In this document: piece by piece, positions 1 to 7,734 of the stretch
Layout of the letters: every line of letters begins with the position of its first letter
How positions within the stretch are numbered: position 1 is the stretch's first letter
Assembly: GCA_002439875.1 (NCBI GenBank)
Contig: DJQB01000023.1
Location: forward strand, 1-52,733
DNA: 52,733 nt
Source: Bacteroidales bacterium UBA6397
GTDB lineage: Bacteria > Bacteroidota > Bacteroidia > Bacteroidales > UBA932
Reading direction: 5' to 3'
Translations under genes and position numbers: made by a program
Notes under the pieces: model-generated
The model's input: only the letters and a program-made list of their open reading frames with translations
What the model was told of the DNA's origin: nothing
Databases searched by the model: none

Positions 1-573
1 GCCTGCAAACCGTCAATACAGGCTGAGCAGTTCCGGCTGGATGCGACTGAATATTCCATCAGGAACGCCAAGGGGGCGCGTCTACCATCCTTGATGGCCA
101 GTGGCGGACTGGGAACGAACTATTACACGATGAGCAGTCATTCCAGCAACACGTTCGTCGACCAGATCAAGAACAATTTCAGCCAGTATCTGGGTCTGAG
201 CCTCAGCATTCCGATTTTCTCGGGATTCCAGACCCGCAACCAGATCCGTTCCGCCGAACTCTCACGCACGAACCAGATGCTCCAGTTGGAAAACAGCAAG
301 AAAAGCCTTTACAAGGAAATCCAGCAGGCCTACTACAACGCTGTGGCGGCGCAGGAGAAGTTCCGTTCGAGTCTGGACGCTGACGCCAGTGCCAAGGAGT
401 CATACGAGCTTGTACTTGCCAAGTACGAGAACGGCAAGGCCAACATCACCGAGTTCAACGAGGCCCGGGACGGCTTTCTGGAGTCAGAATCTAATCTGGC
501 CCGCGCCCGTTACGAGTTCCTGTTTTCCGCCAAGCTGCTGGACTTCTACGGGGGGCATAAGCTGGTTTTCTAA
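1..573 (+). CDS. TolC-family outer membrane efflux protein, C-terminal part (5' truncated by window)
   Basis: The reading frame is open from base 1 to the TAA at 571-573, giving the last 190 residues of a TolC-type outer-membrane channel protein; the start lies outside the window. The visible part is the second structural repeat: a strand segment with the SIPIFSGFQ motif (typical of OEP repeats), then long amphipathic helices rich in Glu, Lys, Ala and Gln (QQAYYNAVAAQEKF, SESNLARARYEFLF), ending with KLLDFY. The same IPIFSG motif occurs in the complete TolC protein at 51261-52616, so the two are paralogues, although they are not close in sequence. TolC proteins form the exit duct of tripartite efflux or type I secretion systems. 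The pump partners would be upstream and are not visible. An ATG at 91 is internal and is not the true start. Confidence 0.9.
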   Translation, partial: ACKPSIQAEQFRLDATEYSIRNAKGARLPSLMASGGLGTNYYTMSSHSSNTFVDQIKNNFSQYLGLSLSIPIFSGFQTRNQIRSAELSRTNQMLQLENSKKSLYKEIQQAYYNAVAAQEKFRSSLDADASAKESYELVLAKYENGKANITEFNEARDGFLESESNLARARYEFLFSAKLLDFYGGHKLVF

Positions 574-575
574 AC

Positions 576-656
576 TTACGTGCGTAGAGACAGTTCTCTC
601 ACGCACGTAGGTTTCTCCAAAGCGGTGCGGTGCGTGAGCGGAATGATTCCGCGCAC
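576..656. terminator. Two stem-loops between convergent tolC-like gene and buk
   Basis: Two inverted repeats fill the gap between the converging genes. The first has arms TACGTGCGT (577-585) and ACGCACGTA (601-609), extended inward by AGAGA/TCTCT. The second has arms GCGGAAT (638-644) and ATTCCGC (646-652), with outer GTGC (630-633) and GCAC (653-656). Neither has a good T-tract, so factor-independent termination is an inference from position and stem strength. Confidence 0.5.
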
Positions 657-666
657 GGATAACTTT

Positions 667-1824
667 CTACCGGCCGACAAACGGGTCAGGCTCCGGGGCG
701 TCCTTGTCGTAACTCAAGACGGTGGCCTGACCGGAAAGGATGTTGTAGCCATGTTCGGCGAGACTCTGAAGCTCAAACTCTCCGGGGTAGACTTCAACGG
801 GAGCGATGAACTCCACCCTGCGGCGAATTCCCTCGACGATGTCCTGCCCGTATGCCCCTCCTCCGGTAAGCAGAATCACATCCACCTTGCCGCAGACATC
901 AGCGGCTTCCGAGGCGATGTACTTGGCGATGTTCAGCACAAAAGCCTCCATCCAGACCTTCGCGCGGACATCCCCCTCCTCCCCTCTTCGGACAATCTCC
1001 TTGAGATCATTCGTCCCGAAAAACGCCATGGCTCCGCCGTGTCCCATCAGCTTCTTCTTGATCTCAGTCTTCGAATATTCACCACTGAAACAAAGGTCAA
1101 CCAACTGGAAGCCAGGGCAGGAGCCGACCCTTTCAGGGGTGAACGGCCCGTCTCCGCCGACTCCGTTGTTCGAGTCGATCACTTTCCCGTTCCGGTGAAG
1201 CGTGACTGTGATCCCGCCGCCGATGTGGGCGACTATCGCGGTAATGTCATTCTGAATATGTCCGTGATCCCTGAGGTAGCGCCTGACCACTGCCCTGGAA
1301 TTCAAGGCATGGAAGAACGGTCTCCGCTGGAACTCCGGCAATCCTCCGACACGGCATTCCGGCAGCATCTCATCGGCCATCGGAGGGTCGGCGATGTAAG
1401 CCTTGCAAGCGCCGAACGGCATGGCTACACCTCTTGCGATGTTCTTTTGGGTAACCTCATTAGCCAGATCATCGGCTATGATGGCACTCAGGTTGCACGC
1501 ATGCCGCCCGTACTTGCAACTCCGCAGCACCTCCCTCATGTCCTTGTTCACTGAATATATCCCCGTGACCACCGGATAGAAAAGTCCGCCACGCGCCATG
1601 ATGATGTCGATGTCCCGGGCATGGATCCCTTTGCCTCGCATGAATACTCTTACATCATCCCGCCGCAAGGCATCCTGTTCCATCACATCCTTGAATCCCG
1701 CCAGATCCTCCGACCGGTGTCGCAGATTCTCCTCAAACTCCAGTTTTCCGTCCACGAAGTACCCTATCTTCGTCGATGTCGACCCCGTGTCGATCGCCAG
1801 CAACCGTCCTTTTTGTCCTGTCAT
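667..1824 (-). CDS. buk: Butyrate kinase
   Basis: A 385-residue member of the acetate kinase/ASKHA superfamily, closest in motif pattern to butyrate kinase (butyryl phosphate + ADP to butyrate + ATP, cytoplasm). The phosphate-1 loop is AIDTGSTSTKIGY near the N-terminus, followed by GGLFYPVVTGIYSVN, AHIGGGITV and GDGPFTPERVGSCPG, all standard butyrate kinase signatures, and a C-terminal LLTGGGAYG adenosine motif. The frame is open 23 codons further upstream, but those residues are not conserved-looking. The ATG at 1822-1824 (MTGQKGRLLAIDTGS) puts the loop at the expected distance and gives a length near the family norm of about 355-360. No phosphate butyryltransferase lies next to it, so it may serve branched-chain or general acyl phosphates. 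It stands alone on the minus strand, convergent with the tolC-like gene. Confidence 0.9.
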   Translation of the reverse strand: MTGQKGRLLAIDTGSTSTKIGYFVDGKLEFEENLRHRSEDLAGFKDVMEQDALRRDDVRVFMRGKGIHARDIDIIMARGGLFYPVVTGIYSVNKDMREVLRSCKYGRHACNLSAIIADDLANEVTQKNIARGVAMPFGACKAYIADPPMADEMLPECRVGGLPEFQRRPFFHALNSRAVVRRYLRDHGHIQNDITAIVAHIGGGITVTLHRNGKVIDSNNGVGGDGPFTPERVGSCPGFQLVDLCFSGEYSKTEIKKKLMGHGGAMAFFGTNDLKEIVRRGEEGDVRAKVWMEAFVLNIAKYIASEAADVCGKVDVILLTGGGAYGQDIVEGIRRRVEFIAPVEVYPGEFELQSLAEHGYNILSGQATVLSYDKDAPEPDPFVGR

Positions 1825-1980
1825 GTCAGTCTCGTTTTGTGACAAATTTATCAGAGACCATCCACACGACAAAAAATAAGTGGCAATCCCCAACCCAAAT
1901 CCGTCAACGCCAAAAATCAGTTGCGAAATCCGGAATATGTCGGCGAAATCCCCGTCGGCATCAACACCTGTGAAGTTGTC

Positions 1981-3213
1981 CTACAGATAACTGAAAGTGA
2001 CGCTGACATCGCCGAAGCGGTTCGGTTTGCCGTTGTACTTCTCAAAATAGTTGCGTGAGAGTTTGCCGCGCCAGACAAGATCATCGTTGCGGCGGAAAGG
2101 CAGCTCGACCTCGAAGCCGTAGGATTTCGATTTGATTTTCACCAGGCCGCTGGCTTTCCATGAGGTCTGCTTGCCGCCATCGTCCTCAATCATCAGGAAG
2201 ACGCACTCCTCCAGCTGGGGAGTCCATTCCGACACGACAACCGTGTTGAACCGGATTGACTTACCGACCTGCTTTCGCCTGACATTGATCATCATGTCCG
2301 TGACAGACGGACTGTACAACTTAAGTTCCTCCTCGGTCCTGGCGGTAAAGCCGTTCAAGGCTCCGCACTTGACAAAGAACTCAGAACCGCCGGCGAACCA
2401 TGAGTCATAGTTCCTGTGGGCTTTGAACTCTTTTAGCACAAGAGTCTTGCAATCACTGTAAGACCTTGTCTGAGCCAGTGCGGAACGCTCAGGATAAAGA
2501 GCCTCCATCATCTGCGGTGTCATGTAGGAAGAATCCTCATTGTAATTGACGACCCAAACCGGATTGTGTCTGGCATAGTCTTCATCCACAACAATCTCCT
2601 TGACGGTCCACGAGCCGCCGGGCAATCGCTCACGCAGAAAGCCGATGTTGGAGCCATCGCTGAGACGGGTATGCACGGATGGATTGGAGAATGTCACCGT
2701 TTCCTCATCAGGATTGAACGTTATCACAGGCATGGTCACTCCATCCCAATCCTCTGAATACGGCCAGTAAATCTGAAGTCCAGCATCAGCAAGCGCATCC
2801 ATGGACAATGCCGACCTTGTGCCTGTGGAGCCTTCACAGGCGGAGGAGACAAGCGAACGCAACGGGCTTGGGTACTCAACTGAAGAGCGGGTCCGCAGCA
2901 GTTCGTCGCCAACTCCGGAACCTGGCCGGGATAGCATGTTAGCAAAAGGATATTCCTCATCATAACCATTGGACAAAGAGGAACTTACTCCTCGAAACAC
3001 CTCTCTTACATGGTCAACGGTCAATGGGAGTTCCGACAACATTCTGGCCACACCTTCGGGAGAGAGAGACGAAGCCGCCAGACTCTCAGCCACCGCAGGT
3101 TCAACATAGGATGAATCAATGCTGTCACAGGCAGATGAGAACAATGCCATCGCCATCGCAAAGGTCGGCACCACCGATGCCGTGAGCCTTTTCCTTGTAC
3201 TGAAATTCTTCAT
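1981..3213 (-). CDS. Putative lipoprotein of unknown function
   Basis: A 410-residue protein that I do not recognise. It begins with a basic, then hydrophobic signal (KRLTASVVPTFAMAMAL) ending in FSSAC, a plausible lipobox with Cys29 as the lipidated residue, so it should be membrane anchored in the envelope. The mature part is acidic and Ser-rich at first and mixed beta-like afterwards (MPVITFNPDEETVTFSNPSV; the C-terminal stretch ends GDVSVTFSYL). Two Cys residues occur in the C-terminal half at SDCKTLV and VKCGAL, with a third at LEECVF. No catalytic motif is evident. It lies downstream of the ponA-ddl-prmC terminator and so is probably transcribed separately; the 5' untranslated region is short. 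Coding strand and start are secure, function is not. Confidence 0.75.
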   Translation of the reverse strand: MKNFSTRKRLTASVVPTFAMAMALFSSACDSIDSSYVEPAVAESLAASSLSPEGVARMLSELPLTVDHVREVFRGVSSSLSNGYDEEYPFANMLSRPGSGVGDELLRTRSSVEYPSPLRSLVSSACEGSTGTRSALSMDALADAGLQIYWPYSEDWDGVTMPVITFNPDEETVTFSNPSVHTRLSDGSNIGFLRERLPGGSWTVKEIVVDEDYARHNPVWVVNYNEDSSYMTPQMMEALYPERSALAQTRSYSDCKTLVLKEFKAHRNYDSWFAGGSEFFVKCGALNGFTARTEEELKLYSPSVTDMMINVRRKQVGKSIRFNTVVVSEWTPQLEECVFLMIEDDGGKQTSWKASGLVKIKSKSYGFEVELPFRRNDDLVWRGKLSRNYFEKYNGKPNRFGDVSVTFSYL

Positions 3214-3253
3214 TTTAAAACGAGTTTAAAGTTATTAATTCGGTACAAAGAGA

Positions 3254-3289
3254 CACAAAAACAGCCGTGGACGCAAAATTTCCACGGCT
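3254..3289 (-). terminator. Rho-independent terminator of the ponA-ddl-prmC operon
   Basis: On the minus strand, just after the prmC stop, a perfect 9-bp stem AGCCGTGGA / TCCACGGCT (3281-3289 and 3263-3271) is followed by GTTTTTGTG, the classical stem plus U-tract. Confidence 0.85.
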
Positions 3290-3325
3290 AATTGTAAAAA
3301 TCGAACCCCAAGATGCGCGCAGAGC

Positions 3326-4228
3326 CTATTTCGAATAGAAAACAAAGCGGTTTTTGTCGTAAAAGTCCTTGACAACCTCTGTTTTAGGGAATCCCGCGTC
3401 ACTGAAAACCTTGGCTGTCTGAGATCCCAAAAGCTCATTGATTTCGGTCATACCCTTGCCCTCCGGCGCCAGAAGTTCACTTGAGAGCCTTGCGATAGAG
3501 CGGTAGAACTCCAGCGAATCCTCGTCCCTGACGAACAGAGCCGTGGAAGGTTCGAAATTGAGGACATTGACTCTCATCTGCACCTTCTGTGATTCCATTA
3601 TGTATGGAGGATTGCTCAAGATAAGGTCGAAATCCCCTTCCGCGAATGTCTGGGGCTCGGCAAGAATGTCTGCGACAACGAAACGCGGCGCCACCACTTC
3701 CGTCTCCCTTGGTTTGGAGATGAAATCCTGCCCGGCAGCCACAGCGACAGCCCTCTCCGAGATGTCCACGCCAATCACTTCAGCTCCAGGAATATTCAAG
3801 GCCACAGTCCATGCGATGCATCCTGAACCCGTGCAGAGATCCAGAATCCGGACCGGCCTGGCGGACTTTCCGTAGGCCTTTCTCATCCTCTGCATCCTTG
3901 ATCCGATCTTGATAGCCTCACGGCACAGAAGTTCTGTCTCCGGGCGTGGAATAAGCACATCAGGAGTAACTTTGAACCTCAACCCGCAGAAATCAGCGTA
4001 TCCGATGACGTATTGCACAGGCTCGCCCGAGGCAAGATGTTCCAAGTCAGCATTGAGACCGTCCATGGCCTTGTCCTTGATCTGATACTCCGGCTCCACG
4101 ATGTGCGTATAGCTCTTCGTGCCTATTCTGCTCTCGCAAAGCATCAGCATAATGTTTCTTGCCTCCTTTGTCGGATAGAGAGTCTCCAGCCGTGCGGCAC
4201 CTTCATTGAGGAAATCCTTCAATAGCAT
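3326..4228 (-). CDS. prmC: Peptide chain release factor N5-glutamine methyltransferase PrmC (HemK)
   Basis: A 300-residue SAM-dependent methyltransferase that modifies the Gln of the GGQ motif in release factors RF1/RF2, raising termination efficiency. The N-terminal helical domain (about 1-75) carries GEPVQYVIGYADFCGLRF and VLIPRPETELL, both family hallmarks. The SAM-binding motif I is LDLCTGSGCIAW, and the catalytic/substrate motif NPPY occurs in LILSNPPYI. The C-terminus GFPKTEVVKDFYDKNRFVF is also typical. It is the last gene of the minus-strand ponA-ddl-prmC cluster, 21 bases after ddl, and ends at a strong terminator. Confidence 0.95.
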   Translation of the reverse strand: MLLKDFLNEGAARLETLYPTKEARNIMLMLCESRIGTKSYTHIVEPEYQIKDKAMDGLNADLEHLASGEPVQYVIGYADFCGLRFKVTPDVLIPRPETELLCREAIKIGSRMQRMRKAYGKSARPVRILDLCTGSGCIAWTVALNIPGAEVIGVDISERAVAVAAGQDFISKPRETEVVAPRFVVADILAEPQTFAEGDFDLILSNPPYIMESQKVQMRVNVLNFEPSTALFVRDEDSLEFYRSIARLSSELLAPEGKGMTEINELLGSQTAKVFSDAGFPKTEVVKDFYDKNRFVFYSK

Positions 4229-4249
4229 AAGCCTTTAAATTAGAATTGA

Positions 4250-5266
4250 TTATGAATTTTCAATAATTCCCGTAAGGAAATCTGTGATGTCAAGACCGGC
4301 CGTGCGGATCATCTTAGGCACGAGGGAGGCGCTTGTCATTCCCGGTATAGTGTTCACTTCCAGAAAATAAAGGCCGTCCTCAGCCAGAATGTAGTCCATC
4401 CTGACGACTCCGGCGCAACCCAACTGTGAATATATTCTTTTGCTCACTTCCTGAATATGCCCGCTCAGGCTGTCATCAATCGGGGCAGGGCAGATTTCCT
4501 GACTGTGCCCGTTGTACTTGGCGTCGTAGTCGAAGTAGTCGTTCTCTGTGACAATCTGGATGACAGGCAGGGATTTCACGCCCTCCGGGTCCGAGTAAGC
4601 CGCGCAGGTGAATTCCCGACCGGCTATTCCCTGCTCAATAATGACAGAAGGTCCTTCGGAGAAGGCAAACTGAATAGCCACCGGCAAGTCATCCGCCTTA
4701 CGCACCTTGGAGATCCCGAAGCTCGAACCGCCGTCTGTAGGCTTCACGAACACAGGAAATGTCAGTTTCTCCACAACATCGCGGCAGACCGCGTCGATGT
4801 CCATTCCATTGCGTACAAAGACATCAGGGGCGCATTTCACAAAATCAACATCCCTCAGGTAACTCTTGCAGGCGAACTTGTCAAAAGCTACGGCAGAGAC
4901 AAACGCACTGCAGCTGCTGAACGGAATCCCCAGCATCTCAAGATACCCCTGGAGCAGACCGTTCTCTCCCGGAGTGCCGTGCTGAACTATGTAGGCATAG
5001 TCAAAATTGATCTTCTCTCCGTACACCTTGACGGAGAAGTCTGTCTTGTCAATCTCAGGTCTCGCACCCTCGGCGAAAGGGATTCTCATGGCATCCCGTT
5101 TCTTCATAGCCACAAGAGACCATTTGCCGAAACGCGCGAAAATCTCATAGACATCGTACTTCGTCCCGTCGATGCGGGAAGCGACAAACTCCCCGCTGCG
5201 GCATGCGACCTCCCATTCGGAAGAGTCGCTTCCATAAATCACTGCAATCCTCTGGTACTTGCCCAT
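4250..5266 (-). CDS. ddl: D-alanine--D-alanine ligase
   Basis: A 338-residue ATP-grasp enzyme joining two D-Ala for the peptidoglycan stem peptide. The sequence shows the N-terminal Rossmann-like start RIAVIYGSDSSEWEV, the middle ATP-binding loop VKPTDGGSSFGISKV, and the C-terminal metal/substrate loop EVNTIPGMTSASLVPKM. A VRMDYIL segment corresponds to the family's R-x-D metal-binding stretch. An upstream in-frame ATG would add 27 basic residues overlapping the end of ponA; the ATG at 5264-5266 (MGKYQRIAVIYG) is chosen because it begins right at the conserved fold and only 7 bases after the ponA stop. Its place between a peptidoglycan polymerase gene and prmC suggests co-transcription. Confidence 0.95.
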   Translation of the reverse strand: MGKYQRIAVIYGSDSSEWEVACRSGEFVASRIDGTKYDVYEIFARFGKWSLVAMKKRDAMRIPFAEGARPEIDKTDFSVKVYGEKINFDYAYIVQHGTPGENGLLQGYLEMLGIPFSSCSAFVSAVAFDKFACKSYLRDVDFVKCAPDVFVRNGMDIDAVCRDVVEKLTFPVFVKPTDGGSSFGISKVRKADDLPVAIQFAFSEGPSVIIEQGIAGREFTCAAYSDPEGVKSLPVIQIVTENDYFDYDAKYNGHSQEICPAPIDDSLSGHIQEVSKRIYSQLGCAGVVRMDYILAEDGLYFLEVNTIPGMTSASLVPKMIRTAGLDITDFLTGIIENS

Positions 5267-5273
5267 ATCAGTA

Positions 5274-7628
5274 TTATTCAAAATAATAGTCTTCAGTCTT
5301 CTGCTGCACATCCACAGCCGCATCCTCGTTTCCTCCCGTGCAGCCAAGGTTCAAGGTGACACCTGCGGGAGCGATGAACCTGTCATTCTCTGAGACACCC
5401 AAAGTGCCGTCGGCGATGACCTTGCGCATGAATATTCCCCAAGTCGGGAGAGACATGTGCGCCCCCTGTCCATAAGTGATCGACTGGAAATGTACCTGCC
5501 TGTCCTCCGCACCGGTCCATACTCCCGCGACCAAAGTAGGGGTATAACCTATAAACCAGCCGTCGGCGTTGTCGTTGGTTGTTCCGGTCTTTCCAGCGAT
5601 CTCACCCATCAACTTATAGCGGTAACGGAGCCGGCTGGCCGTTCCGCCCTGCACGACACCCTCCATAAGATTGACCATCAGATATGCCGTGTTCTCTCCG
5701 ATCGCCTCACGCTTTCGGTTTGTGAACTCGCTTATGACGTTACCCTGCTTGTCCTCGATTCTGGTCACGAACAGAGGTTCGATGTAGACACCCCTGGACG
5801 GGAATGTGTTGTAGGCGGCCACCATTTCCCACAGTGACAGGTCAGCCGGCCCGACACAAAGCGCCGGGACCTCATCAATATGGCTCTGAATGCCCATCCT
5901 ACGCATCATGTCAGCCATGGCCTCTGGACCGAACTGCTTCATCAGGTAGGCCGAAATGTTGTTCGAACTGTTGGTGAGACCCCATTTCAGAGTCACTGTC
6001 TTTCCTATCCATTCCTCCTTGTCCGTACTTCGCGGAGTCCAGGTGTTGCCGTCCGGAAGTACGAAAGTCTGAGGCAGGTTCACCACCTTGTCGCAAGGAG
6101 ACATTCCTTCCTGCATCGCCAGCGTATAGAGGAACGGCTTGATCGTGGAGCCGACCTGACGCCTACCCTGACGGACATTGTCGTACTTGAAATAACGGTA
6201 GTTAGGTCCGCCTACATAAGCCTTTACATGTCCCGTTCCCGGCTCCATCGCCACGAAAGCTGTGCGAAGGATGGACTTGTAATAACGGATGGAATCATCA
6301 GGAGTCATGGTCGTGTCGGCGTAACCTTTCTTATTATAAGCGAACACCCGCATCTTCACAGGCTGAGAGAATGTCTTCAGGATCTGCGCCTCGCTCTTGC
6401 CTTCTTTCTTAAGGACACGGTAACGGTCGCTCCAACGTCTGGCCTGACGCATCACCCTGTCCCGGGTCTCGGCATCGATGTCGTTCGAAAAAGGCTTGTT
6501 GGTCTTGTTTCGGAGATCCCTGCGGAAATCCGCCTGAAGATCCCTTATTCTTTCGGCGACAGCCTCCTCGGCATATTTCTGCATCTTGTAGTTGATGGTC
6601 GTGTAGATCCTCAGCCCGTCCCTGTCCAGGTCATACCTTGAGCCGTCGGCCTTCTTGTTTTTCTCAAGCCACCCGTACAGGTCGTCCGACACCCATGACA
6701 GGGAATCCGCCGAGTAGTCCTCTGCCATGTAATAATCCGGCTTGCGAGGCTTTATGGCGCTCATCACACGACGGACCATGTCCCTGAAATACGGAGCCAG
6801 CCCCGCATTATGATCCTGAACCTCGTAGTTGAGTTCGATCGGTATCAGACGTATCGAATCCCTCTGGGCCTTGTCCAGATAACCGGCTTTCTCCATCTGC
6901 CCGATGACGAAGTTCCTTCTGACCAAAGCCTTGTCCGGGTTTATGGCCGGATTGTACCTCGTAGGCTTGTTGACCATGCCAACAAGCATGGCGCTCTCCT
7001 CGACCGTGAGTTCGGACGGCAATTTGCCGAAGAAGGTCTCTGAGGCCGAACGCACGCCGTATGCCCCACTGCCGAAGAATATGGAGTTGAGGTACATGGT
7101 CATTATCTCGTCCTTGGTATAGTCCCTCTCCAGCTTGACGGCCGTGATCCACTCCTTCAGTTTGACCCACACCATCCTGGCATGGTATATTCCAGGAATC
7201 CTGCGCCCCACATCTGCCCTAGGGTAGAGAGTCTTGGCCAGCTGCTGGGTGATCGTACTGCCTCCTCCCTGGCTTGAGTTGCGGAGCAGGATAGTCTTGA
7301 CAAGTACGCGGCCAAGTCCTTTGAAATCAATTCCGGAATGCTTGTAGAAACGCACGTCCTCGGTAGCGACGGCGGCATGGACAAGATTCGGGGAGATTTC
7401 ATCGTAAGAGACATAGGTCCGGTTCTCTATGTGGAACGTAGTCAGAATCTCACCGTCCTCGGCGATGACCTGCGTGGCCAGCTTGTTGTCAGGGTTCTCA
7501 AGATCCTTGAAAGAAGGAATGTCGGCGAAAGCCCAGACAAGGAATATCATAAGTGCAAGAAGCAGCACCGGAAACGTGATCAGAATCCAGAACCACTTTA
7601 TAATTTTCTTTCGTGTCAATTCGGTCAT
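5274..7628 (-). CDS. ponA: Bifunctional penicillin-binding protein 1A (GT51 transglycosylase / transpeptidase)
   Basis: A 784-residue class A PBP. A short cytoplasmic tail is followed by one transmembrane segment (about residues 11-35) and the GT51 domain, with catalytic Glu90 in TEDVRFYKHSGID and the GGGSTITQQLAKTLYP motif. The transpeptidase domain has nucleophile Ser494 in QVGSTIKPF, the SxN-type motif within TNSSNNISAY, and KTGTTNDNADGWF. It polymerises glycan strands and cross-links stem peptides at the cytoplasmic membrane. It is the first gene of the minus-strand ponA-ddl-prmC cluster and diverges from topA across a 106-base gap. Length and motif order are normal for the Bacteroidota. 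Confidence 0.96.
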   Translation of the reverse strand: MTELTRKKIIKWFWILITFPVLLLALMIFLVWAFADIPSFKDLENPDNKLATQVIAEDGEILTTFHIENRTYVSYDEISPNLVHAAVATEDVRFYKHSGIDFKGLGRVLVKTILLRNSSQGGGSTITQQLAKTLYPRADVGRRIPGIYHARMVWVKLKEWITAVKLERDYTKDEIMTMYLNSIFFGSGAYGVRSASETFFGKLPSELTVEESAMLVGMVNKPTRYNPAINPDKALVRRNFVIGQMEKAGYLDKAQRDSIRLIPIELNYEVQDHNAGLAPYFRDMVRRVMSAIKPRKPDYYMAEDYSADSLSWVSDDLYGWLEKNKKADGSRYDLDRDGLRIYTTINYKMQKYAEEAVAERIRDLQADFRRDLRNKTNKPFSNDIDAETRDRVMRQARRWSDRYRVLKKEGKSEAQILKTFSQPVKMRVFAYNKKGYADTTMTPDDSIRYYKSILRTAFVAMEPGTGHVKAYVGGPNYRYFKYDNVRQGRRQVGSTIKPFLYTLAMQEGMSPCDKVVNLPQTFVLPDGNTWTPRSTDKEEWIGKTVTLKWGLTNSSNNISAYLMKQFGPEAMADMMRRMGIQSHIDEVPALCVGPADLSLWEMVAAYNTFPSRGVYIEPLFVTRIEDKQGNVISEFTNRKREAIGENTAYLMVNLMEGVVQGGTASRLRYRYKLMGEIAGKTGTTNDNADGWFIGYTPTLVAGVWTGAEDRQVHFQSITYGQGAHMSLPTWGIFMRKVIADGTLGVSENDRFIAPAGVTLNLGCTGGNEDAAVDVQQKTEDYYFE

Positions 7629-7652
7629 AATAAGGACAAATTTATAACAAAA

Positions 7653-7686
7653 TTTGGAAAATTGCCCAGTTTGTGGCTTACTTTGC
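7653..7686 (+). promoter_or_regulatory. Candidate Bacteroidota-type promoter for topA
   Basis: TTTG at about 7654-7657 followed about 21 bases later by TTACTTTGC (7678-7686) resembles the -33 TTTG / -7 TAnnTTTG pair. The -7 element lacks one spacer base relative to consensus, so support is moderate. Confidence 0.4.
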
Positions 7687-7734
7687 AGAGTGAAAGGGCA
7701 AACTATTTATGAAACGCCTGTAAAATAGTACAGT

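Noticed and set aside
580..1554. 324-codon open frame on the plus strand
   Set aside because: It is antisense to buk, whose motifs are clear; the translation is low in hydrophobic core pattern and has no recognisable family.
5880..6641. 253-codon plus-strand open frame opposite ponA
   Set aside because: It lies wholly within the ponA transpeptidase region and is a product of GC-biased third positions; the sense strand has catalytic motifs.
7667..7686. Sigma-54 site before topA (TGGC...TTTGC)
   Set aside because: The GG-to-GC spacing is ten instead of twelve and the -24 half is poor; the primary-sigma pattern fits better.
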